Assembly: GCF_014842995.1 (NCBI RefSeq)
Contig: NZ_JACYXL010000001.1
Coordinates: 931,183 to 995,182 of the forward strand
Length of the DNA: 64,000 bases
Source: Rhodanobacter sp. 7MK24
GTDB lineage: Bacteria > Pseudomonadota > Gammaproteobacteria > Xanthomonadales > Rhodanobacteraceae
Direction of reading: 5' to 3'
Below the pieces are notes generated by a model. It searched no databases, was not told where the DNA came from, and saw only the letters and a list, made by a program, of their open reading frames with translations. The position numbers and the translations under genes were made by a program. This document shows, piece by piece, positions 18,891 to 26,607 of the stretch. The stretch's first letter is position 1. Every line of letters begins with the position of its first letter.

Positions 18891-19850
18891 TCAGGTGTCG
18901 TCGCGCCAGCGGCGCAGCCAGATCGCTGCGGCCAGCAGGGCGAGGCCCGCGATGGCGCCGATCCAGAAGCTGGGCGCCGCCATGACGCTGTAGGCGCTGC
19001 CGAGGTCCAGTACGTCCAGGGCGTGTTCAGCGCCGCTGCTCACGGACTGGTAGCTGCTCGCGCCCAGCCAACTGCCCGGAAACACGCTGAGCAGGATGCG
19101 GCAGACCACGTCTTTCCAGTACCAGCCGCCACCGACGGAATGTGTGCCCATCAGGTTGAACCAGCCCAGCATTACGCCCACTACCACCGGCAGCACGGCG
19201 GCCCACAGGAAAGGTTTGCTGCGTGCCCAGGCGGAGCAGAGCAACAGCCAGCCGGTGGCCGGCAATGCCCACATCGCGTACAGCGGGATGCTGCCGATGA
19301 GGTTGACGATGACCTGGAACGGATGTGCATAGACAAGCAGGTGCCAGGCGCCGATGCCGTGGAAGGACAACGCAACCGTGAACAGCAGCAACATCGCGAT
19401 GCCGGTGAGCACGCCGCAGATCACGGCGATGAACGGGGCCAGCAAGGTGCCGGCAACCACCTTGGCCAGCACGGTGGCCGTGTCGGACAGCGGCAGCGAC
19501 TTCCAGAACAGCAGGCTGCGGTCGCGGCGGTCGTCGTACAGCGCGCCGAGGCAATAGAAGAACACCACGAAGCCCAGCACGACGCTGATGATGAACGAAG
19601 TCGAATACATCATCACGTCCATAAAGGCGCCGGCCTTGGCGGCTTCTTCCGCGGTCAGCGCGTGGTCGAGGATGTGGATCCTGTCGTTGAACAGGAAGTG
19701 GAAGCCGTGCTGCGCACCGATCACCTCGCCGCCGATGATGCCCATCAGGTTAAGCAGAAGGAACACGCCGCCGGTGATCACCGGCGCCCATAGAAAGCCG
19801 CCGCGGTGTTCCCAGAATTCGCGTTTCACCAGCCAGTAGAAGGTTTTCAT
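18891..19850 (-). CDS. ABC-2 type transporter permease
   Basis: 319 residues with about six membrane-spanning helices: one after an N-terminal KTFYWLVKREFWEHRGG motif typical of ABC-2 permeases, a large external loop (about 45-85), then five more to the C-terminal LALLAAAIWLRRWRDD. The cytoplasmic DDRRDRSLLFWKSLPLSD loop is the coupling segment of this family. Start codon overlaps the stop of the ATPase gene (ATGA). The substrate is unknown; related GntR-linked systems respond to cell-envelope stress. Confidence 0.85.
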   Translation of the reverse strand: MKTFYWLVKREFWEHRGGFLWAPVITGGVFLLLNLMGIIGGEVIGAQHGFHFLFNDRIHILDHALTAEEAAKAGAFMDVMMYSTSFIISVVLGFVVFFYCLGALYDDRRDRSLLFWKSLPLSDTATVLAKVVAGTLLAPFIAVICGVLTGIAMLLLFTVALSFHGIGAWHLLVYAHPFQVIVNLIGSIPLYAMWALPATGWLLLCSAWARSKPFLWAAVLPVVVGVMLGWFNLMGTHSVGGGWYWKDVVCRILLSVFPGSWLGASSYQSVSSGAEHALDVLDLGSAYSVMAAPSFWIGAIAGLALLAAAIWLRRWRDDT

Positions 19851-20704
19851 GCGTAGGTTCCTTTCATGGTGGCGACGAACAGGTCGCTGACGGAGGGGCG
19901 GCGTACTTCGCCCAGCGCCTCCAGTTGCGCGCGTGCCACGCCGTCGAACAGGAAGATGCTCTTGCCGAATACCTGGCGCTCGTCCAGCGGCTTCAGGGCG
20001 CGGACTTCGGCAGCGCGTTCGGCGCCAACCATCACTTCGGCAAAACGTTCGCCCACGGCGTCCATGTCGGCGTCCAGCACGATCTTGCCGTCGCGGATGA
20101 ACATCAGGTCGGTGAGGATGTGCTCGACTTCCTCCACCTGGTGCGTGGTGACGATGATGGTCTTGTTCTCGTCGAAGTAGTCTTCCAGCAGGCTCTGGTA
20201 GAACTGCTTGCGGTAGAGGATGTCCAGGCCCAGCGTAGGCTCGTCCAGCACCAGCAGGCGCGCGTCGATGGCCATCACCAGCGCCAGATGCAGCTGCACG
20301 ATCATGCCCTTGGACATCTGCTTCACGCGCAGGTTGGGCGTGAGCTTGGTGCGGGCGAGGAAGGCTTCGCACTTCTTGCGGTCGAAGCGCGGATGCGTGT
20401 GGGCGACGAAATCGACCGCTTCGCTCACGCGGATCCAGCGCGGCAGCACCGCCACGTCGGCGATGAAGCAGACCTGCTCCATCAGCTTGCCGCGTTGCTT
20501 GCGCGGATCGAGGCCGAGTACGTCCAGTTCGCCCTGGAAGTCGGTGAGGCCGAGGATCGCCTTCAGCGCGGTGGTCTTGCCGGCGCCGTTCGGGCCGATC
20601 AGGCCCACGATGCGGCCGGGCTGGATCTCGAAGCTCACGTTGTCCAGCGCGGCAGCGTTCTTGTAGCGCTTGCCCAGACCGCGGGCAGAGATGACTGCGT
20701 TCAT
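19847..20704 (-). CDS. ABC transporter ATP-binding protein
   Basis: 285 residues. Walker A GPNGAGKTT (about 39-47), a Q-loop region, a degenerate ABC signature KQMSKGMIVQLHL (in place of LSGGQ), Walker B LLVLDEPTLGLD and the switch TTHQVEEVEHIL. The signature change, MSKGM, is common in YtrB-like ATPases. The C-terminal 80 residues form a regulatory extension. The ATG is at 20704; its first base pairs overlap the gntR stop (ATGA), so regulator, ATPase and permease are translationally coupled. Forms an inner-membrane exporter with the permease. Confidence 0.9.
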   Translation of the reverse strand: MNAVISARGLGKRYKNAAALDNVSFEIQPGRIVGLIGPNGAGKTTALKAILGLTDFQGELDVLGLDPRKQRGKLMEQVCFIADVAVLPRWIRVSEAVDFVAHTHPRFDRKKCEAFLARTKLTPNLRVKQMSKGMIVQLHLALVMAIDARLLVLDEPTLGLDILYRKQFYQSLLEDYFDENKTIIVTTHQVEEVEHILTDLMFIRDGKIVLDADMDAVGERFAEVMVGAERAAEVRALKPLDERQVFGKSIFLFDGVARAQLEALGEVRRPSVSDLFVATMKGTYA

Positions 20705-21075
20705 GCGTGCTTCTCCGGCTCGGACGGCGCCTCGCGCAGCAGGGTCTTCAGGTCCAGGCCCAGCCGCTGCAGGCGGGCATACAGCGCGGGCCATTCCTCG
20801 CGCAGGAAACGCTCGCGTTCGGACTTCAATAGTTCTTCGCGTGCACCCTCGATCACAAACATGCCCAGTCCCCTCCTTTTTTCAACCAAGCGTTCATCGA
20901 CCAGCTCTTGGTACGCCTTCGACACGGTCAGCGGATTGATCTGGAAATCCGCGGCTACCTGGCGCACTGATGGCAGCGGGTCGCCCTCGTTCAAGGCGCC
21001 ATCCAGGATCATCGCCACCACGCGTTGGTGCAGTTGGCGATAGATCGGGATGCTGTCGTTCCAGGTGATGGTCAT
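20701..21075 (-). CDS. GntR regulator, YtrA subfamily
   Basis: 124 residues: a GntR winged helix (PIYRQLHQRVVAMILDGALNEGDPLPSVRQVAADFQINPLTVSKAYQEL) and a short C-terminal helical dimerisation tail of about 50 residues, the size of the YtrA subfamily. Such regulators repress the ABC transporter operon they belong to. A matching 22-bp operator of the form GTGTTnTAGT-2-ACTAnAACAC overlaps the operon promoter at 21467-21488. The gene starts 3 bases after the stop of the small membrane protein gene. Confidence 0.9.
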   Translation of the reverse strand: MTITWNDSIPIYRQLHQRVVAMILDGALNEGDPLPSVRQVAADFQINPLTVSKAYQELVDERLVEKRRGLGMFVIEGAREELLKSERERFLREEWPALYARLQRLGLDLKTLLREAPSEPEKHA

Positions 21076-21078
21076 GGA

Positions 21079-21435
21079 TTATTCCTTGCTGCTAGCGCTC
21101 GTGGTGCCAAACGAATAGTAGGGCATGGCCAGTTGTGCCCCGAGCTGCACGGCGGCACCGTTGGCGACACCCACCGCAGCGTGTTCCAGCGTGGCGGCGG
21201 CCTTCATGTCGGCGGCCGTGGGGGTGACTTCGACCGGCGTCAGGTTGGTCACATGGATGCCGTTGATCCAGGCCACTGCGGGCACGTGGGTCGGCAGGCT
21301 CACCACGGCCAGGGTCAGGCTGGTCATCACCACTGCTACGGCGGAGGCGATCCAGCGGCGGGCAGGGACCAGGGTGGTGGTGAAGACGTCGTGGGTTGCG
21401 ACGGCCGGGTTGTGGGAGTTGAGCTTCGCGTTCAT
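21079..21435 (-). CDS. small membrane protein, first gene of the GntR/ABC operon
   Basis: 118 residues: a polar N-terminus of about 35 residues, one clear membrane segment WIASAVAVVMTSLTLAVVSL (about 36-56), and a largely beta/alanine-rich exterior part ending in YYSFGTTSASSKE. I do not recognise the family. The ATG at 21435 follows AGAGGAG and lies about 40 bases after the operon promoter; a longer frame (to 21531) would run through the promoter. Probably in the inner membrane, topology N-in. Its co-expression with the ABC system and its regulator suggests a part in the same response. Confidence 0.75.
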   Translation of the reverse strand: MNAKLNSHNPAVATHDVFTTTLVPARRWIASAVAVVMTSLTLAVVSLPTHVPAVAWINGIHVTNLTPVEVTPTAADMKAAATLEHAAVGVANGAAVQLGAQLAMPYYSFGTTSASSKE

Positions 21436-21466
21436 GGCATTGCTCCTCTGGTGAAGTCGTTGAGTG

Positions 21467-21506
21467 GTGTTGTAGTGAACTATAACACTGAAAATTTGAC
21501 CGTCAA
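21467..21506 (-). promoter_or_regulatory. promoter with overlapping GntR operator
   Basis: On the minus strand TTGACG (21506-21501), 16 bases, TATAGT (21484-21479) is a near-consensus sigma70 promoter for the six-gene operon. The imperfect palindrome GTGTTGTAGT-GA-ACTATAACAC (21467-21488, 9 of 10 arm positions paired) covers its -10 box. This is the expected layout for autorepression by the YtrA-type regulator encoded second in the operon. Confidence 0.78.
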
Positions 21507-21650
21507 GCACCGAATGCGGGTTTGGCAACATGACTGATGGCAGGGGTGGGGCGACGGAAGCCCGGAGTGGTGTCTACTGCAGGTGTATTCGAAACAATCT
21601 GCCAATTAAGCTGGCCGGATCTGGGGTGTTGTTCGAAGCGGGAAACAACC

Positions 21651-22607
21651 ATGACGCAATTGATCGGGGCACTGCAGGATCTCAACGACCTGTATTTCTT
21701 TGCTGCAGTGGTCGAGCACGGCGGATTCTCGGCAGCAGGAAGGGCGCTGGGCATGCCCAAGTCGCGGCTCAGCAAACGGGTAGCGCAACTGGAAGATCGG
21801 CTTGGCGTGCGTCTGTTGCAGCGGACCACGCGCCGCTTCGTGGTCACCGAAGTGGGCGAGCGTTTCTATGCGCATTGCCGCGCGGTGCTGGAGGAAGCAC
21901 GCGCAGCGCAGGAAGCCGTGGACGAGTTGCGTGCCGAGCCGCGCGGCGTGGTGCGCCTGAGTTGCCCGGTGTCGCTGACCCAGACCATCCTCGCCCACGT
22001 GCTGCCTGACTTCATGGCGCAATACCCGCGTCTGCAGGTGCGCGTGCTTTCCAGCAATCGCCGCGTGGATCTGCTCGGCGAAGGTTATGACCTCGCGATC
22101 CGCGTGCGCAGCAAGCTCGATACCGACACCAACATGGTGGTGCGCAGCTTCGGCCAGTCGCGCGTGCTGCCGGTGGCCAGCCCCAAGCTGCTCGCTGCGC
22201 TGGGGCGCCCCAAGCATCCCGGCGAGCTGGCGAAATTCCCGGCGCTGTCGATGCAGGAACACGAAGGCCCGCAGACCTGGGAGCTGATCGACGCAAGCGG
22301 CGAGCGCGTCAACGTGGAAGTGGACGCGCGGCTGATCTGCGGCGACTTCGCCGTGTTGCTGGAGGCGGCACGCCGCGGTGTCGGCGTGACCCTGCTGCCG
22401 GAGTTCGTCTGCGCACCGGCGGTGACCAGCGGCGAACTGGAAGTGCTGCTGCCGGAATGGAGCGCGCCGGAAGGCACCATGCACTTCATCTATCCCAGCC
22501 GCCGCGGCATGTTGCCGGGCGTGCGCGCGCTGGTGGACTTCCTTGCCGAACGCCTGCCTTCGGCCACCCTGAGCAAGCACGAGGAGTGCAAGAAGCGCGC
22601 GTTGTGA
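21651..22607 (+). CDS. LysR-family transcriptional regulator
   Basis: 318 residues. DLNDLYFFAAVVEHGGFSAAGRALGMPKSRLSKRVAQLEDRLGV is the winged helix-turn-helix of the large AaeR/DsdC-like LysR group, followed by a periplasmic-binding-type effector domain (VRLSCPVSLTQTIL..., DLAIRV, RGVGVTLLPEFV). ATG at 21651; the frame is open upstream but the family starts here. It is divergent from the GntR operon and followed after 40 bases by the aminotransferase gene. The target and inducer cannot be told. Confidence 0.85.
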   Translation: MTQLIGALQDLNDLYFFAAVVEHGGFSAAGRALGMPKSRLSKRVAQLEDRLGVRLLQRTTRRFVVTEVGERFYAHCRAVLEEARAAQEAVDELRAEPRGVVRLSCPVSLTQTILAHVLPDFMAQYPRLQVRVLSSNRRVDLLGEGYDLAIRVRSKLDTDTNMVVRSFGQSRVLPVASPKLLAALGRPKHPGELAKFPALSMQEHEGPQTWELIDASGERVNVEVDARLICGDFAVLLEAARRGVGVTLLPEFVCAPAVTSGELEVLLPEWSAPEGTMHFIYPSRRGMLPGVRALVDFLAERLPSATLSKHEECKKRAL

Positions 22608-22623
22608 CCATGCTACGCTTTCG

Positions 22624-22637
22624 TTTGGACTTCCATA
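22624..22637. promoter_or_regulatory. degenerate copy of the cys palindrome
   Basis: TTTGGACTTCCATA differs from the cysJ palindrome TTTGGACGTCCAAA at 2 of 14 positions and lies 10 bases before the ATG of the methionine-type aminotransferase, nearly the same spacing as in front of cysJ (11 bases). A single weak copy could be chance. Confidence 0.3.
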
Positions 22638-22647
22638 CGGCAATGCG

Positions 22648-23793
22648 ATGAAGATCGACACCAAGCTCCCCAAGGTCGGCACCACCATTTTCAGCGTGAT
22701 GAGTCAGCTCGCGCTGGAGCACAAGGCGGTGAACCTGGGGCAGGGCTTTCCCGATTTCGAACCGCCGCAGGGCCTGCGCGATGCGCTGGCGCGGGCGATG
22801 AACGAGGGAAGGAACCAGTACGCGCCGATGCACGGCACCGCGCCGCTGCGCGAGCAGATCGCGGCCAAGACCGAGCGCATGTACGGCCACCGCCCCGACA
22901 TGGACGCCGAAATCACCGTCACCTCCGGCGCCACCGAGGCGCTGTTCGCAGCGATCGCCGCGGTGGTGCGCGAGGGCGAGGAGGTGATCGTTTTCGACCC
23001 CTCCTACGATAGCTACGAGCCGGCGATCGAGCTGCAAGGGGCGAGGGCGGTGCACATTCCGTTGATCGCCCCGGCTTTCTCGGTGGACTGGCAGCGCGTG
23101 CGCGATGCGGTGACCCCGCGTACGCGCATGATCCTCATCAACAGCCCCCACAATCCGTCCGGTGCGGTGCTATCCGCGGCCGATCTCGAAGAGCTGGCGG
23201 CGATCGTGCGCGACACGGACATCGTGGTGCTATCGGACGAGGTCTACGAACATATCGTCTACGACGGCAGGCAGCATGAGAGCGTGCTGCGCCATCCGGA
23301 GCTCGCTGCGCGCAGCTTCGTGATCTCCTCCTTTGGCAAGACCTATCACTGCACCGGATGGAAGCTGGGTTATGCGGTGGCACCGCGTGCGCTTACCGTG
23401 GAATTCCGCAAGGTGCACCAGTACCTCACCTTCTGCAGCTTCCACCCAGCGCAGGCCGCATTCGCCGAGTTCCTTGCCAGCGACCCGCAGCATTACCTTG
23501 AATTGCCTGCGTTCTATCAGGCCAAGCGCGACCGTTTCCGCGCGCTGCTGGCGCCTTCGCGCTTCAAGCTGCTCGACGTGCCGGGCGGCTATTTCCAACT
23601 GGTGGACTATTCCGCCATCCGCGACGACGACGACCTCGCCTTCAGCCGCTGGCTGGTGGAGCAGGGTGGAGTGGCGGCGATTCCGCTGACGCCGTTCTGC
23701 GAAGCCGCGCCGGGCACGCGCCTGCTGCGCCTGTGCTTTGCCAAGAGCGATGTCACCATGGAGGCGGCCGCCGAGCGGCTGTGCCGGCTGTGA
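22648..23793 (+). CDS. PLP-dependent aminotransferase, YbdL/methionine-glutamine type
   Basis: 381 residues, fold-type I, kynurenine/glutamine transaminase-like. VNLGQGFPDFEPPQGLRDAL is the N-terminal family segment, INSPHNPSGAVL (about 165-176) binds the cofactor, SFGKTYHCTGWKLGY holds the PLP lysine Lys231. YbdL-type enzymes transaminate 2-oxo-4-methylthiobutyrate (last step of methionine salvage) or other oxo acids with glutamine. The omega-amidase gene that overlaps its stop (GTGA) supports this: it would remove the 2-oxoglutaramate by-product. Exact amino-acid preference is inferred. Confidence 0.88.
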   Translation: MKIDTKLPKVGTTIFSVMSQLALEHKAVNLGQGFPDFEPPQGLRDALARAMNEGRNQYAPMHGTAPLREQIAAKTERMYGHRPDMDAEITVTSGATEALFAAIAAVVREGEEVIVFDPSYDSYEPAIELQGARAVHIPLIAPAFSVDWQRVRDAVTPRTRMILINSPHNPSGAVLSAADLEELAAIVRDTDIVVLSDEVYEHIVYDGRQHESVLRHPELAARSFVISSFGKTYHCTGWKLGYAVAPRALTVEFRKVHQYLTFCSFHPAQAAFAEFLASDPQHYLELPAFYQAKRDRFRALLAPSRFKLLDVPGGYFQLVDYSAIRDDDDLAFSRWLVEQGGVAAIPLTPFCEAAPGTRLLRLCFAKSDVTMEAAAERLCRL

Positions 23794-24611
23794 GTGGAGA
23801 TGGCGTGGGCCTGCAGCCGCTGACAGTTTCGCTGGTGCAGGGAGCCACCCGCTGGCACGATGCGTCGGCCAACCGCGACTATTACGGCAAGCTGGTACGC
23901 CGCGCGCGCGGCAGCGATCTGGTCGTGCTGCCGGAAACCTTCCTTTCCGGCTTCAGCAACGATACGGGTGCCAGTGCGGACACCATGGACGGCGAGGGCG
24001 TGGCATGGCTGCGCGCGCTGGCCGCCGAGACAGGCGCGGTGATCTGCGGCAGTCTGGCGATCCGCGAAGCCGGCACGGTCTACAACCGGCTGCTGTGGAT
24101 GCGGCCGGACGGCACGTTCCAGCAATACGACAAACGCCATCTGTTCCGCATGGCCGGCGAGCATACGCGTTACGGCGGCGGCAGCGAGCGGCTGATCGTG
24201 GAACTGAAGGGCTGGCGCATCCTGCCGCAGGTTTGCTACGACCTGCGCTTCCCGGTGTGGCTGCGCAACCGCCGGCTGGAAAGCGCTGCCGGCGGCATGG
24301 ACTATGACCTTGCCATCTTCGTGGCCAACTGGCCCGCGCCGCGGCGCCAGCCTTGGCGCACGCTGTTGCGCGCCCGTGCGATCGAGAACCTCGCCTGCGT
24401 GATCGGCGTGAACCGCGTGGGCGTGGACGGCAATGAACTGCCTTACGCCGGCGACAGCGCGGTAATCGACCCGGTCGGCGAGCCGCTGGTGGAATGCGGT
24501 GCGCTGGAACAGGTAGCCACGCTTACCCTCGACCCCGCGCCGTTGCTCGCGCATCGCGAACGCTTCCCGGCATGGATGGACGCCGACGCCTTCACGCTCG
24601 ATCGAGCCTGA
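23790..24611 (+). CDS. omega-amidase/nitrilase-family amidohydrolase (YafV-like)
   Basis: 273 residues with the nitrilase catalytic triad Glu49 (VVLPETFLSG), Lys115 (QYDKRHLFR) and Cys149 (QVCYDLRFP). The DLRFP motif after the cysteine and FVANWPAPR mark the YafV/NIT2 omega-amidase branch, which hydrolyses 2-oxoglutaramate or 2-oxosuccinamate. The GTG start at 23790 overlaps the aminotransferase stop (GTGA). The pair forms the glutamine transaminase-omega-amidase pathway. A Met is not available near this point, so GTG is favoured. Confidence 0.88.
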   Translation: MSGDGVGLQPLTVSLVQGATRWHDASANRDYYGKLVRRARGSDLVVLPETFLSGFSNDTGASADTMDGEGVAWLRALAAETGAVICGSLAIREAGTVYNRLLWMRPDGTFQQYDKRHLFRMAGEHTRYGGGSERLIVELKGWRILPQVCYDLRFPVWLRNRRLESAAGGMDYDLAIFVANWPAPRRQPWRTLLRARAIENLACVIGVNRVGVDGNELPYAGDSAVIDPVGEPLVECGALEQVATLTLDPAPLLAHRERFPAWMDADAFTLDRA

Positions 24612-24656
24612 TTGGATTGCCGGTGTGCCCTGTGCGTAACGGTTTCGGCTTTCGCT

Positions 24657-24743
24657 TGTCATCCCGGCGAAGGCCGGGATCCGGTACCGATCCCGCTCAT
24701 TCAGGCCAGTCGGCTGCTGGATTCCGGCCTGCGCCGGAATGAC
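24657..24743. repeat. REP/BIME-like inverted repeat pair, copy C
   Basis: The clearest copy: GTCATCCCGGCGAAGGCCGG followed by GATCC faces GGATTCCGGCCTGCGCCGGA followed by ATGAC, spaced by about 35 bases. Each half folds on itself. It separates the omega-amidase gene from the convergent arsC-like gene. Confidence 0.8.
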
Positions 24744-24762
24744 GAGCCATGATGCGAGGTGG

Positions 24763-25101
24763 TTACAGGATTTCCAGCACCGCTTCCGGCGGCCGGCCAA
24801 TCGCCGCCTTGCCGTTGGCAACCACGATGGGGCGTTCGATCAGGATCGGGTGCCTGACCATGGCGGTGATCAAGGCTTCTTCGTCCAGCGTGGGGTCGGC
24901 AAGGCCGAGCTGCGCGTAGACGGCTTCGCCGTTGCGCAACAGCTGGCGTGCAGGAATACCGAGCAGCTTGAGCAGATGCTTCAACTCGGCCGCATCGGGC
25001 GGCGTGTCGAGGTAGTTCACCACCTCGACATCGCGGCCTTCCAGCAGCGCCAGCGTGGCGCGTGACTTGCTGCAGCGGTTGTTGTGATAGATACGGATCA
25101 T
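24763..25101 (-). CDS. arsenate reductase (ArsC/YfgD, glutaredoxin type)
   Basis: 112 residues, ArsC/Spx superfamily with thioredoxin-like fold. MIRIYHNNRCSKSRATLALL carries the catalytic Cys10, and RPIVVANGKAAIGRPPE is the C-terminal RP motif of the family, which lies by the anion site. The short YfgD-type form uses glutaredoxin and may reduce arsenate only weakly. ATG 25101 was chosen as the family start; an ATG 3 codons earlier is possible. No ars operon is nearby, so the physiological role is uncertain. The upstream neighbour is rluB, 9 bases away, possibly the same transcript. Confidence 0.85.
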   Translation of the reverse strand: MIRIYHNNRCSKSRATLALLEGRDVEVVNYLDTPPDAAELKHLLKLLGIPARQLLRNGEAVYAQLGLADPTLDEEALITAMVRHPILIERPIVVANGKAAIGRPPEAVLEIL

Positions 25102-25110
25102 CGCCGGCAA

Positions 25111-26595
25111 TCAGCGATTGCCGGAACGACCGCCGCCGCTGCCGCCGCGACCATGTGGACGGTTGCCGCCGGGGCGACCCCCGCCGTGCGGCGGCCGATT
25201 GCCGCCTTGGCCTTGCGGGCGACCACGGCCGCCCTGACGGTTGCCGGCCGGGCGGCCTTCGCCGCCGTGGCTGTTGCCGAAACCGCCATGCCCGCCGTGC
25301 CCGCTATGGCCACTTCCCTGGCTGCCACCGAAGCCGCTGCCGTACGGATTGGCATTCGCGAAGCCGCCATGGCCTGCGCCACCGCGCGCACCACCGGCGC
25401 CACCGCCGGGCTTGCCGCCACGGCGCTTGTTGCCTTGGCCGCCGCCGGCCGGGCGCGCGCCGCCATCACGGCTGTCGCCGGCAAACCAGGTGCGCACCGA
25501 GGGCAGTTCCTGGCCGGGTGCGATGCCGCGCTTGTTCTTGCGCTGGAAGCCGTTGCCGGACGCACGTTCCGGTCGGGCAACGTTGCCGTTCACTTCCTTG
25601 CCGGGGTGGCGACGCTGCTGCCGGCCGCGCACGGGTTCTTCGCGGATGCGGTCGTAGGCGCGCAGTTCGCGTGCTTCGTCCTGGTGGCCGCTGCTCCAGC
25701 CGCTGCTGGAGCCGCTCTCGGGGCGGTATTCGGTGACGTTGCGGTTGGCGCGGCGCTGGTGCAGCACCGGGCTCAAGGTGAGCACGGGCTGCGGCGCGCC
25801 GAGGCCGGCGGCCTGGCGCAGCTGCTTCACGGATTCCTCGTCCAGCGTGGCGCTGTCGTCGCGGCGCAGGGTGCGCGGCAGTTCGATGTTGCCGTAGCGG
25901 ATGCGCTTGAGGCGGCTGACCAGGAACCCCTGGGAATCCCACAGGCGGCGCACTTCGCGGTTGCGGCCTTCGCGGATCACCACGCGGAACCAGCTGTGGC
26001 TGCCGCCGCGGCTGATCACGGCGATTTCGTCGAAGCGGGCAGGGCCGTCTTCCAGTTCCACGCCGGCCTTGAGCTTTTCGATCACCTCGTCGGGTACCTC
26101 GCCGTGCACGCGGCAGAGATATTCGCGCTCGATGCCGCTCTTGGGGTGCATCAGCGCGTTGGCGAGTTCACCGTCGGTGGTGAGCAGCAGGAGGCCTGTG
26201 GTGTTGATGTCGAGGCGACCCACGGCGACCCAGCGCGCGCCCTTGAGGCGCGGCAGCTGTTCGAACACGGTGGGGCGGCCTTCGGGGTCGTCGCGCGTGG
26301 TGAGCACGCCCTCGGGCTTGTGGTAGATCAGCACCTCGGTGTCGCCGCGGTTGTCGGTGGCGACCACGAACTGCTTGCCGTCGACCACCACGCGGTCGCC
26401 CGCATGCACGCTGGTGCCGATGGTGGCGGGCTGGCCGTTGAGTTCGATCTCGCCGGCCTGGATGCGCTGTTCCAGCATGCGGCGCGAGCCGAGGCCGGCG
26501 TTGGCGAGCACCTTGTGCAGGCGCTCTTCCAGCGACGCGTTCTCGGTGACCGGCGCGCGCTTGAGGGAAAGTGTGGATTTTTTCGGCGCAGTCAT
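25111..26595 (-). CDS. rluB: 23S rRNA pseudouridine(2605) synthase with long Gly/Arg-rich tail
   Basis: 494 residues, against about 290 for E. coli RluB. An S4 RNA-binding domain (about 22-70, ERLHKVLANAGLGSRRMLEQRI) and the RsuA-type catalytic domain with GRLDINTTGLLLLTTDG (catalytic Asp129) are complete, as are REGRNREVRRLWDSQG and the KLRYGN-like RLKRIRYGN. From about residue 340 there is a low-complexity tail rich in Gly, Arg, Asn, His and Pro of about 150 residues. The family modifies U2605 of 23S rRNA. The tail is likely disordered and RNA-binding. Gene order scpA-scpB-rluB is widespread. Confidence 0.93.
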   Translation of the reverse strand: MTAPKKSTLSLKRAPVTENASLEERLHKVLANAGLGSRRMLEQRIQAGEIELNGQPATIGTSVHAGDRVVVDGKQFVVATDNRGDTEVLIYHKPEGVLTTRDDPEGRPTVFEQLPRLKGARWVAVGRLDINTTGLLLLTTDGELANALMHPKSGIEREYLCRVHGEVPDEVIEKLKAGVELEDGPARFDEIAVISRGGSHSWFRVVIREGRNREVRRLWDSQGFLVSRLKRIRYGNIELPRTLRRDDSATLDEESVKQLRQAAGLGAPQPVLTLSPVLHQRRANRNVTEYRPESGSSSGWSSGHQDEARELRAYDRIREEPVRGRQQRRHPGKEVNGNVARPERASGNGFQRKNKRGIAPGQELPSVRTWFAGDSRDGGARPAGGGQGNKRRGGKPGGGAGGARGGAGHGGFANANPYGSGFGGSQGSGHSGHGGHGGFGNSHGGEGRPAGNRQGGRGRPQGQGGNRPPHGGGRPGGNRPHGRGGSGGGRSGNR

Positions 26596-26607
26596 GCGCG
26601 TTGCTCC

